From: SIG223 sp964442785 | GTDB lineage: Bacteria > Bacillota_I > Bacilli_A > RFN20 > DUOF01 | Assembly: GCA_964442785.1 (NCBI GenBank) | Contig: CAYTZW010000016.1 | Span: 1-32,327, forward strand | Length of the DNA: 32,327 bases | Direction: 5' to 3' | Shown here: in pieces, positions 23,900 through 30,964 of the stretch | Layout: each line of letters begins with the position of its first letter | How positions within the stretch are numbered: the first letter of the stretch is position 1 | Position numbers and translations under genes: made by a program | Notes under the pieces: model-generated | What the model was told of the DNA's origin: nothing | Seen by the model: only the letters and a program-made list of their open reading frames with translations | The model's database searches: none

Positions 23900-24769
23900 T
23901 TAAATTCTTATTTTATCAAACATACTTATGATGTTTTCTTTTAAACTATATCTTGTTTCACTAGTAGAACTTCTAGCAAATTCTTCCTTAACTAAATCAA
24001 TATACATACTGGCTTCTCCGTCTGCTCCCATATACATTTCTTCCCAATCTTTTTCACTTATCAAAGATTTGATATCTAATTGCTCTAAAGCCAAATTATC
24101 AAAGGATATAGACTGAAATCTATTTAATAAATCAGGTAGTCTTTTTTTATTTTCCTTTATTCTATCTTCAATCAAAGGATTAAAATATTGTTTTCCCCTA
24201 CCAAACTTTTTATATCCTAATATTAATATTTTTAAATCTTTATCCGCAATTTTGTCAAAATCAGTGAAAATTCCATTAATAATATGGAACACGACATTTT
24301 TATTTGTTTTAGCAAATTCAACAACTTCTTTATTTATTACATTTAAAGATACACCTAAACCATAAATTAACTTTTCATCTATTAAATCTTGAACTAATTT
24401 TGTATCTTTCAATAAATGTTTTTCATTAATTGTCATATTACAAATTATTCCTTGTTGTTTCATTCTTTTCAAAAAAGAAATTAAATCAGGGTGAGAAAGA
24501 GGATTTCCACCACCTATTGCTAATTCCGTTCCCTTTTTTAAAGAAATTAAAAATTCTTTGTTCAAATTTCCCATTTTTCCTTTTTCACTAGAATTTTCGT
24601 GGCACATAGGACAATTCAAATCACAAAAATCAGTAATTTTTAAATCAATACTATCAGGAAAAGAAGCAATAAACTTATCTTCATTAGTATCTTTTATTTT
24701 AGTCCCGTCTTCATATAATCTAACAAAATAATTGCCATTCCAATAACTAGCCAACAATTTCTTTTTCAC
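23900..24769 (-). CDS. Radical SAM protein without SPASM domain
   Basis: A 289-residue enzyme. The SAM-cluster motif is CDLNCPMC (C49, C53, C56 from the GTG start), followed by the GGxP-type motif GGGNPLSHPDL that contacts SAM. A short N-terminal beta extension (SYWNGNYFVRLYEDGTKI) precedes it. Cysteines for auxiliary clusters are absent, so it is not a SPASM/Twitch maturase. The start is GTG 24769, which shares its G with the stop TAG of the upstream gene (TAGTG) and has GGAG ten bases upstream, so translation of the two is coupled. The upstream protein carries the FETNSSSTH motif; it may be the substrate or partner. The reaction is unknown. Confidence 0.82.
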   Translation of the reverse strand: MKKKLLASYWNGNYFVRLYEDGTKIKDTNEDKFIASFPDSIDLKITDFCDLNCPMCHENSSEKGKMGNLNKEFLISLKKGTELAIGGGNPLSHPDLISFLKRMKQQGIICNMTINEKHLLKDTKLVQDLIDEKLIYGLGVSLNVINKEVVEFAKTNKNVVFHIINGIFTDFDKIADKDLKILILGYKKFGRGKQYFNPLIEDRIKENKKRLPDLLNRFQSISFDNLALEQLDIKSLISEKDWEEMYMGADGEASMYIDLVKEEFARSSTSETRYSLKENIISMFDKIRI

Positions 24770-25707
24770 TAGTAACTTTCTCCATTTCCCTCTAAATAAA
24801 CACCACAATAAAATTCTTTTCCTACAATTTTGTACTCTTGTAAAAATTTCAAAGCGTGTTCCTTCATTTTTTCATCTGAAATAGCATCGTTCAAACCTAA
24901 TTTATGAAAAATATTGTAAAAATTTTCAAATCCACATTCACATTCATCTAAAGAGCCTTCTCCAAAATAAACTTGGCAACTTATTTCTCCTTGGTAGCAT
25001 TTTCTACATTTATCTACTTCCTCTTGAATATATTCCAAAGCAACTTGTTCAAGGTCTTTATCTTTATTCTTTTCGTATTTTTCTTTCAATTCCATACCAC
25101 AAGATTTTTCCATATATTCTTCAATAGCTTTTTTAGGACAATCACTGGAATTAATTAAGCCAAGTAAATACCTATTTTTATATGCTTCATAATAAATCTT
25201 ATCTAAAGCTTCTTTTTTATCAATATTTTCGATTTCACAATAAGTATCTAATAAAATATCTTTGTATCTTAAAAGTTGTTCTTGATACATACATTCACTA
25301 ACTACAAAGTCAAGATCCCTATTATAATAAGGAAAATAAGTAGTTAAATATTCAATAAAAATAAATTCTTGAGCAATTTTTATCAAAGTTGTAATGGAAA
25401 CTTTTTTTAAATCTCCATATTTTTCTTTAATATCTTTGGCTATTCCTTCATCAAGAGTTAAAAGAAAATCAATACATTCTTTTTTATAACGATAATCGAC
25501 ATCTTCTTTTTCAAGAATGCTAAATACTCTATTATAATTCTCATTAGCGTTATCAATTACTCCCATTAACCATACTGTTTTAGCCAATGGTGATTTTAAT
25601 TCAAAAGAACACTTTTTAGTTTCTTTTTCATCTTTTTTCTTTAAGGTCAATGTATGAGTAGATGAACTATTAGTTTCAAAAACCCCTTTTCTTACAACTC
25701 TTTTCAT
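24769..25707 (-). CDS. FETNSSSTH-motif protein of unknown function
   Basis: A 312-residue soluble protein starting MKRVVRKGVFETNSSSTHTL. The N-terminal R-x-G-V-F-E-T-N-S-S-S-T-H motif (residues 6-18) recurs in proteins of unknown function in Firmicutes and their phages; I do not know its role. The rest is mostly helical and acidic, and the C-terminal third is Cys-rich (CRKCYQGEISC, ECECGF), suggesting a metal site. The gene is coupled by a one-base overlap to a radical SAM gene, and a consensus promoter precedes it, so the two form a unit. The conserved Ser/Thr-rich N-terminus could be a modified segment, which is only inference. Confidence 0.65.
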   Translation of the reverse strand: MKRVVRKGVFETNSSSTHTLTLKKKDEKETKKCSFELKSPLAKTVWLMGVIDNANENYNRVFSILEKEDVDYRYKKECIDFLLTLDEGIAKDIKEKYGDLKKVSITTLIKIAQEFIFIEYLTTYFPYYNRDLDFVVSECMYQEQLLRYKDILLDTYCEIENIDKKEALDKIYYEAYKNRYLLGLINSSDCPKKAIEEYMEKSCGMELKEKYEKNKDKDLEQVALEYIQEEVDKCRKCYQGEISCQVYFGEGSLDECECGFENFYNIFHKLGLNDAISDEKMKEHALKFLQEYKIVGKEFYCGVYLEGNGESY

Positions 25708-25748
25708 ATTATCCTCTCCCTATGTTTAAAAAGTATATGCACAAACAA

Positions 25749-25777
25749 ATTATAATTTAATTAATGAAAAAGTGCAA
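25749..25777 (-). promoter_or_regulatory. Promoter of the FETNSSSTH/radical SAM unit
   Basis: On the minus strand TTGCAC (25772-25777) and TATAAT (25749-25754) are 17 bases apart, 41 bases before ATG 25707. Confidence 0.7.
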
Positions 25778-25870
25778 TTTGTTACTATTATTATCTTCCA
25801 ATATTAACAAAAAAACTTTTTTCTATAAAATTTATTTCTTTTTAATGTATAATTTACTTAAGGTGAGATT

Positions 25871-26986
25871 ATGAATAAAGTTATATCAAACACTTTTTTA
25901 AACTTACTTAAAGAATATGAAAAAGGAGAAATTACTTTTGATTGTGAAGACGGAGTTCCTTTTGTTTTTAGATTGAAATTAAATTACCAAATTCATACAA
26001 AAGATAAAATATACACGAATTAAAAAGTTGATGATATACCTGTTTTAATCATTAAAGATTATCCTTCTTTTATAGACTTATTAGAAAAATCCGTAGAAAT
26101 AAGAAAGGATTTTCATAAAAATGATTTACCAGAATTAACAGATGATGCCTACTTAAAATACTTAATATCTTTCACTTTCGTTAATATGACGGCTTTAGAT
26201 TTTTTAAATCCTAATCAATATTTAAACAATCTAATAAAATCTTATTTACCTGAAAATAAATTAAGTAATTCCATTAAAAACTTAGGTAATATTACCTTAG
26301 ATAAAGATTACCACTTATCATTAATCGTTCAACAAGAAAAACTAGGACTAGAAACACCTTACTCATATACTTATTTACTTGAAAGAAACAATGAAAAATA
26401 TTATTTTCCTTCCATTTATGCTATTAAAAATAAAGATACCTTAGAGGTTAGAGCAATTCAAAAGAAGTTTGTTTCTGATAAAAACATCGAAGAAGAAGTA
26501 AATTCTTATATCAAAACTAATATTTCTAAGGAAGGATTAAATAATAAAAAATTAAGTTATTTAAGAAATGTTAATCCTGCTTTTGTCGTGGCTTTAAATA
26601 TGTTTATCCAACAAAACAAAGAAAATATAAACTATGTAGAATTTCCTTTATTTTCGCCACTTAGATATATCAATAAAGAAAGAACTTTATTATTTAAGGC
26701 TGATAAATATAAAAATGACGTGTCTTTATATGAAGAAAAATTAAAGGAAACAAGTCAATATTTAGATAATATGCAAGAACACATTACTAATAAATTGGTA
26801 TATACCGCTTTAAGAATGCAATATCACTTGCCAGAATACCAAATATTAGATTATGGAGATATGGGAGAAATGTTAAAACTAAAAATTGACAACAAAAAAG
26901 ATGTTAATGAATTTTTTGACAAATTCACAACACCTTTTAATAAAGTAATAAACAATGAAAAACAAAAAAGAAAAAGAAAAAAGTAG
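25871..26986 (+). pseudogene. Hypothetical gene broken by one in-frame stop codon
   Basis: An AAGGTGAG SD and ATG 25871 open a frame that runs 372 codons to TAG at 26984-26986 and is interrupted only by TAA at 26021-26023 (codon 51). Both sides read as ordinary coding sequence (EITFDCEDGVPFVFRLKLNY before; DDIPVLIIKDYPSFIDLLEK after), so the frame was recently whole. GAA, AAA or CAA to TAA by one base change would explain it. A restart at ATG 26186 would give a 266-residue protein but lacks an SD. The product is not recognised: a soluble Lys-rich protein ending in KQKRKRKK. Sequencing error, true inactivation or readthrough cannot be separated here. Confidence 0.7.
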
Positions 26987-27067
26987 TCAAATGTTTCTTA
27001 CTTGTTAAAAATCAAAGTAGGTAAATTGATTTTTACATTTACATTATAAAGAATTAATCAATCTTTG

Positions 27068-27097
27068 ACAAGTAGTCTTTACTACTTGTTTTCTTTT
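27068..27097 (+). terminator. Terminator after the interrupted gene
   Basis: Nine-base perfect arms ACAAGTAGT (27068-27076) and ACTACTTGT (27081-27089) with a 4-base loop are followed by a T-rich tail. Confidence 0.75.
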
Positions 27098-27127
27098 TGT
27101 TGATTACCCACCCTTGATTTTAATTTT

Positions 27128-28012
27128 TTAATGGTGGTGATGATGACCTGAATGTGAAACTTGATTTTCTATTTTGCATTCCCTGTGTTCACATTGCTCA
27201 TCTTCATTTTCTATTTCAATCGTAGCGTGATTTATTCCGTGTTCCTTTAATTCTTCTCTTATTTCTTTTTTTATAGAATAATCATTACTAACAATGTGCA
27301 TTGTGGCAAAATTGTTAACTCCGTCTAAACTCCAAACGTGAATATGATGTACATCTTTAACTCCTTCTATTTCTAAAAGATGTTCTTTTAAATGTCCAAT
27401 ATCTATATCTTTAGGAGTTTTTTCTAAAAATAAATCTAAAATACTTTTTAAGTTTCTAAAAATATGAACTAAAAGAAAAATTGCTAAACAAAAAGATAAA
27501 ATGGAATCCAAAATAGAAAAATCAGTAAATTTCATTATGATAGAACCAAGTAAAACAACAGCCCAACCAAAGACATCTTCTAGCATATGTAAATTAACGG
27601 CTTTTTGATTTAAAGAATCTCCTTCTCTGGTAGAATAAGCTGCTATAAAATTAACCACTAATCCTATAATAGCAAAGATTAACATTCCATTATAATTAAT
27701 AGAAACAGGATTAATAATTCTTTTAATGGCACTATAGACAACAATCACAGTACCAACAAGTAGGACTACCGTAGTAATAAAACTTCCAATTATTGAATAT
27801 CGTACATATCCATAAGTGTAAACTTCATCAGGTTTTTGCTTGCTTTTTTTCTCTAAAAAATATGAAATACCAATGCTTATCGCATCGCCTAAATCGTGAA
27901 CAGAATCTGACATAATAGCAATACTACCGGTTAAAAAACCACCGAAAAATTCAAAAATTGAGAAAAATAAATTTAGTAAAAAAGCAATAAGAATATTCTT
28001 TTCCGTTTTCAT
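27128..28012 (-). CDS. Cation diffusion facilitator (CzcD-type metal efflux) with His-rich tail
   Basis: A 294-residue membrane antiporter that exports Zn2+ or similar divalent cations in exchange for protons. Six helices are followed by a cytoplasmic domain. The metal site in the membrane has H39 and D43 (SDSVHDLGDA) and H142 with D146 (LHMLEDVFGW), the HD-HD set expected for zinc/cadmium carriers. The C-terminal domain shows HHIHVWSLDG and HATIEIE. The protein ends in CEHREC and HSGHHHHH, likely a metal-collecting tail. GAGGTGAT is the SD. An 11-base inverted repeat brackets its predicted promoter, so expression is probably metal-controlled, though no regulator gene is adjacent. Confidence 0.92.
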   Translation of the reverse strand: MKTEKNILIAFLLNLFFSIFEFFGGFLTGSIAIMSDSVHDLGDAISIGISYFLEKKSKQKPDEVYTYGYVRYSIIGSFITTVVLLVGTVIVVYSAIKRIINPVSINYNGMLIFAIIGLVVNFIAAYSTREGDSLNQKAVNLHMLEDVFGWAVVLLGSIIMKFTDFSILDSILSFCLAIFLLVHIFRNLKSILDLFLEKTPKDIDIGHLKEHLLEIEGVKDVHHIHVWSLDGVNNFATMHIVSNDYSIKKEIREELKEHGINHATIEIENEDEQCEHRECKIENQVSHSGHHHHH

Positions 28013-28023
28013 ACAATCACCTC

Positions 28024-28073
28024 AATATATTCTTATTTTAATACTTTTTCTAAAACATAGACAAGAATATATT
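28024..28073 (-). promoter_or_regulatory. Promoter of the cation efflux gene, bracketed by an 11-bp inverted repeat
   Basis: AATATATTCTT (28024-28034) and its exact inverse AAGAATATATT (28063-28073) are 28 bases apart. Between them on the minus strand lie TTGTCT (28059-28064) and TAAAAT (28035-28040) with an 18-base spacer. One arm overlaps the -35 box, the other abuts the -10 box, which is the layout of a two-half-site operator. Confidence 0.55.
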
Positions 28074-28128
28074 AAAAAAACTATTACTATTTTATTGAAA
28101 TAAAGTACAATATAAATAGGTGATAAGT

Positions 28129-28578
28129 ATGCAAATTTTTATCTTAGGAGCAGTAACAGGAACAAGTGAATATCAATTAGCAAAATTTGATGTTTATAAA
28201 AAAATTAGCCATAACATTTTCAACAATTATCAAGTAATCGATTATCGAGATATTTTAGATTATAAAAAAGAACTACCTTTGAGCTTTTCTGATTTTGAAA
28301 TAAATAAAGAAATGGCAAAATTTGATTTAGAACAAGTTAAAAACAGTAATCTTCTTATCGCTGATATCAGTTCTTTATCAACAGGTTTAGGAATAGAATT
28401 AGGAACTGCTTTAGCCTACAAAAAACAAATCATTTTTTGTTATGAAAAAAACTCTAAAATAAGTACGATGATAACAGGAACTTTTTATAATTCACCTTTC
28501 ATAGAATATGAAGATATAAAAGATTTAGAAAGCCAATTATCAAAGGAGTTGAAAAAATGGAAAGACTTAAAGAGTTAA
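28129..28578 (+). CDS. Nucleoside 2-deoxyribosyltransferase-like protein
   Basis: A 149-residue cytoplasmic protein of the Rossmann-like deoxyribosyltransferase superfamily. Visible markers are the N-terminal strand QIFILGAVTG, the strand NLLIADISS (74-82), and STGLGIELGTALA (84-96), where E90 corresponds to the nucleophile Glu, then MITGTF. Relatives cleave or exchange nucleoside or nucleotide N-glycosidic bonds (NDT, DNPH1). I start at ATG 28129, nine bases after AGGTGAT; the upstream in-frame GTG lies inside the SD. It overlaps the downstream XRE regulator gene by 22 bases, so the two are made together. The substrate is unknown. Confidence 0.75.
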   Translation: MQIFILGAVTGTSEYQLAKFDVYKKISHNIFNNYQVIDYRDILDYKKELPLSFSDFEINKEMAKFDLEQVKNSNLLIADISSLSTGLGIELGTALAYKKQIIFCYEKNSKISTMITGTFYNSPFIEYEDIKDLESQLSKELKKWKDLKS

Positions 28579-28874
28579 GAAAAAAAGAAGGAATTACTTT
28601 AAATGAATTAGCACTTTTACTAAATGTTAAGCCTGCAACCATTTTTTACTATGAAAAAGGTAGTCGCAATCCTTCTTTCCAACATTTAATAGAATTAAGT
28701 AATTATTTTAATGTTTCCATAAATTATTTATGTGGAATAGATTTAGAAAACAAAGAAGATATTGAAAAATTAAATAATATTCTAAATAAACACCCTAAGG
28801 TTTATGAATATATAAGTAATGATATAAGAAACTCCATTACTAAATTAGAAAAATACGTCAAAGAAAAAATTTAA
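28557..28874 (+). CDS. XRE-family DNA-binding regulator
   Basis: A 105-residue protein with an N-terminal HTH of the Cro/C1 type: LKELRKKEGITLNELALLLN, then VKPATIFYYEKGSRNPSFQH and LIELSNYFNVSINYLCG. The C-terminal 40 residues are helical and may dimerise. Its SD AAAGGAG lies within the end of the upstream deoxyribosyltransferase-like gene, and the coding regions overlap by 22 bases, which suggests it regulates its own small operon. Antitoxin-like control of the upstream enzyme is possible but not shown. Confidence 0.88.
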   Translation: MERLKELRKKEGITLNELALLLNVKPATIFYYEKGSRNPSFQHLIELSNYFNVSINYLCGIDLENKEDIEKLNNILNKHPKVYEYISNDIRNSITKLEKYVKEKI

Positions 28875-28877
28875 AAA

Positions 28878-28906
28878 GGTTGTTAGTAATTAACAACCCT
28901 TATTTT
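28878..28906. terminator. Bidirectional terminator between the XRE and MscS genes
   Basis: Arms GGTTGTTA (28878-28885) and TAACAACC (28891-28898) are followed by T's on the plus strand (TTATTTTTT) and by TTTTTAAATTTTTT on the minus strand, so it serves both convergent genes. Confidence 0.75.
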
Positions 28907-29856
28907 TTACCTTTTTTATGATATTTAACATCTTTAATAATATCCGTTAAATTAGCGTTCTCTAAATCAAATTTTTTCTTACTTTCTTTTCTAACTTTTT
29001 CAACTCTTTCTGGTAAATTTTGCTCAATAATAGGCATCTTTACCTTATCATTTCTTTCTCTAATTTCTAATTGACTATAAGGTATTGAGATTTTGTTTTT
29101 CTTAAATTCATTATAAACATTTTCCATTATATAATAATAAACGTCCCAATAATCACTAGAATCCGCCCAACAATTAGCAAAGAAATCTAAACTACTACTT
29201 CCAATACTTTTAAGGCGACAAAAAGGAGTAGGCTCTAAACGAACTTTTCCATTACTAACCATTACATCTTTAATAACCTTTTTAACTAATTCCACATCAC
29301 TTTCATAAGCAACAGAAAAAGTAAAATCAATCCTTCTTGTAGGCTTTGCTCCTGCATTTATAACAGGATTATTTACAATATCAGAATTTGGAATAGTAAT
29401 TTTCTTATTATCCGTAGTAATAATGGTAGTAAACAAAAAATTAATTTGTTCAACACTACCAGAAACATCATTAACCGTAATATAATCACCTTTTTTAAAC
29501 ATTTGATTAGAAATAATTACAATACCATTTGCAAGGTTAGCAATGTTATTTTCTAAAGCCATACCTATAGCTAATAAAGCGGCTGAAAAAGCTGTTAAAA
29601 TTCCCGAAATTTCCAAACCAATCGTACTTAATAAAATTAATACCAATAAAAGATATAGCAAAAATTTAAAAATCGCAGTAAGAAAGTTTTGAGATATTTT
29701 TTCCATATGACTTTTGTTTAAAATCTTCTTTATTATATTCAATAACAATTTAATTACTATTATTCCAAATAATAAAATTGCAAAGAACTTAACAACACTT
29801 AAAATATTATTGTTAAAAAAACTAACTATTTTATTCCAAACATTATTCCATTTCAT
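28900..29856 (-). CDS. Small-conductance mechanosensitive channel (MscS family)
   Basis: A 318-residue membrane channel that releases solutes on osmotic down-shock. Helices lie at about residues 18-42, 58-80 and the pore-lining segment AFSAALLAIGMALENNIANL near 88-107. The beta domain with the family signature follows (GSVEQINFLFTTIITTDNK, then ITIPNSDIVN), then the alpha/beta domain. A Lys-rich tail ends in KYHKKGKK. The start is ATG 29856, placed by GGTGATTATT just upstream; three in-frame codons before it belong to the SD region. It shares a terminator with the convergent XRE gene. Confidence 0.9.
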   Translation of the reverse strand: MKWNNVWNKIVSFFNNNILSVVKFFAILLFGIIVIKLLLNIIKKILNKSHMEKISQNFLTAIFKFLLYLLLVLILLSTIGLEISGILTAFSAALLAIGMALENNIANLANGIVIISNQMFKKGDYITVNDVSGSVEQINFLFTTIITTDNKKITIPNSDIVNNPVINAGAKPTRRIDFTFSVAYESDVELVKKVIKDVMVSNGKVRLEPTPFCRLKSIGSSSLDFFANCWADSSDYWDVYYYIMENVYNEFKKNKISIPYSQLEIRERNDKVKMPIIEQNLPERVEKVRKESKKKFDLENANLTDIIKDVKYHKKGKK

Positions 29857-29962
29857 AATAATCACCTTACAAAAAAGTATAATAATATAGATTTTTTTGT
29901 CAAATAAATTAAGAATTTTGCTTAAAAAGTTTCAACATAAAAAAATATTCATATTAAAAGTG

Positions 29963-29991
29963 TTGCAAACATAAAATAAATTGTATAAAAT
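29963..29991 (+). promoter_or_regulatory. Promoter of tRNA-fMet
   Basis: TTGCAA (29963-29968) and TAAAAT (29986-29991) are 17 bases apart, 19 bases before the tRNA. Confidence 0.75.
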
Positions 29992-30010
29992 ATAAGCACT
30001 GGTTAGATAT

Positions 30011-30087
30011 CGCGGGGTAGAGCAGTCAGGCAGCTCGTCGGGCTCATAACCCGGAGGTCATTGGTTCAAATCCAATCCCCGCAACCA
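30011..30087 (+). tRNA. Initiator tRNA-fMet(CAT)
   Basis: The acceptor CGCGGGG faces CCCCGCA, leaving the unpaired C1-A72 that marks bacterial initiator tRNA. The anticodon stem has the three G-C pairs (GGG-CTCATAA-CCC). CCA is encoded at 30085-30087. Confidence 0.96.
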
Positions 30088-30094
30088 TTAAAAT

Positions 30095-30117
30095 AAAGGA
30101 ATTAATTTTCCTTTTTT
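30095..30117 (+). terminator. Terminator of tRNA-fMet
   Basis: Arms AAAGGAA (30095-30101) and TTCCTTT (30108-30114) with a 6-base loop run into T's, eight bases after the tRNA. Confidence 0.6.
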
Positions 30118-30146
30118 ATAAAATTAGTAAGTATTATTAAATATAC

Positions 30147-30175
30147 TTGCAAAAAAATTCTAAATAGGTTAAAAT
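30147..30175 (+). promoter_or_regulatory. Promoter of tRNA-Asp and tRNA-Phe
   Basis: TTGCAA (30147-30152) and TAAAAT (30170-30175) are 17 bases apart: the same boxes and spacing as the fMet promoter. Confidence 0.75.
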
Positions 30176-30196
30176 ATTTCCTGTTCTCAAGAAAAT

Positions 30197-30272
30197 GGTC
30201 ACGTGGTGTAGTGGTTAACATGTCTCCCTGTCACGGAGAAGATCGCGGGTTCGAGTCCCGTCGTGACCGCCA
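30197..30272 (+). tRNA. tRNA-Asp(GTC)
   Basis: Acceptor GGTCACG pairs with CGTGACC, followed by discriminator G73 and CCA. The anticodon loop CTGTCAC sits on a CTCC stem. Confidence 0.95.
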
Positions 30273-30276
30273 TTAT

Positions 30277-30352
30277 GGCTCGATAGCTCAGTTGGTAGAG
30301 CAAAGGACTGAAAATCCTTGTGTCGCCGGTTCGATTCCGGCTTGAGCCACCA
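30277..30352 (+). tRNA. tRNA-Phe(GAA)
   Basis: Acceptor GGCTCGA pairs with TTGAGCC with one G-U. The anticodon loop CTGAAAA sits on an AAGGA stem. CCA encoded. It is four bases after tRNA-Asp in one transcript. Confidence 0.95.
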
Positions 30353-30364
30353 TCTGAGAACCTT

Positions 30365-30391
30365 AGGTTTATATTAATCGAAAACCTTTTT
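30365..30391 (+). terminator. First, weaker terminator after tRNA-Phe
   Basis: Arms AGGTTT (30365-30370) and AAACCT (30382-30387) with an 11-base loop are followed by TTTTA. Confidence 0.45.
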
Positions 30392-30403
30392 ATTGATTTT
30401 TGT

Positions 30404-30438
30404 AAGATTTGATTCTTTATTGAATTAAATCTTTTTTT
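30404..30438 (+). terminator. Main terminator after tRNA-Phe
   Basis: Eleven-base arms (30404-30414 and 30423-30433, one G-U pair) with an 8-base loop are followed by seven T's. Confidence 0.7.
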
Positions 30439-30475
30439 ATTAAATAGAAAATACGTTTTACACATCATAATTAAA

Positions 30476-30504
30476 TTGATATTAAAACAAATAAGTGGTA
30501 AAAT
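30476..30504 (+). promoter_or_regulatory. Promoter for the 30531 gene
   Basis: TTGATA (30476-30481) and TAAAAT (30499-30504) are 17 bases apart, with TGG before the -10 box, 26 bases before ATG 30531. Confidence 0.75.
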
Positions 30505-30530
30505 GTATAAGTAATTAAGGGAGGTTTATT

Positions 30531-30935
30531 ATGCTTTTAGTATCAACAGGAAATAAAATAATAGAAATTTTAGTAGCTTTAGTTTTCTTAGCTTTAGCAG
30601 TTTCTTATCTTGTCTTCACCGTAAGATTAAAAAGGAGAGTTGCATTTTGGTTTGAAATGGGAATGTGGTTTTTCCTAGCAACATTTACACTTGTTACTGA
30701 TTTAACTCAATACATTAACAGAACAGGTTCAATAAGCACTATTTTAATGGGAGTTTCAGCAGTTCTTATGTTGGTAACAAAAGCTGCGGTTCAACCTTTA
30801 ATAAAAGGAGTAAAACCAAGTTTAGCAGATACCACTTCAATTCATAGTGTTAAAGAATTAAATAAAGAACCTGCTAATCAAGGGATTCACAAAATAAAAG
30901 AAGAAAATAAAGATAAAAAAGCAAGTGACAATTAA
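30531..30935 (+). CDS. Small membrane protein of unknown function
   Basis: A 134-residue protein with three likely membrane helices (about residues 9-30, 38-57 and 67-86) and a soluble, charged C-terminal tail of about 45 residues ending KDKKASDN. I recognise no family motif. A consensus promoter and SD GGGAGG show it is expressed. rimO starts 29 bases after it, past a weak hairpin, so the two may be partly co-transcribed. Confidence 0.7.
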   Translation: MLLVSTGNKIIEILVALVFLALAVSYLVFTVRLKRRVAFWFEMGMWFFLATFTLVTDLTQYINRTGSISTILMGVSAVLMLVTKAAVQPLIKGVKPSLADTTSIHSVKELNKEPANQGIHKIKEENKDKKASDN

Positions 30936-30947
30936 GTCACCTTTTTT
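30925..30947 (+). terminator. Weak terminator or attenuator before rimO
   Basis: Arms GTGAC (30925-30929) and GTCAC (30936-30940) are followed by a C and six T's. With only five pairs it may let through part of the transcripts into rimO, which has no separate promoter that I can see. Confidence 0.45.
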
Positions 30948-30964
30948 ATTTATCGGAGGTATGT

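Noticed and set aside
30199..30468. Open frame antisense to tRNA-Asp and tRNA-Phe
   Set aside because: It lies over two well-formed tRNA genes and terminators on the other strand.
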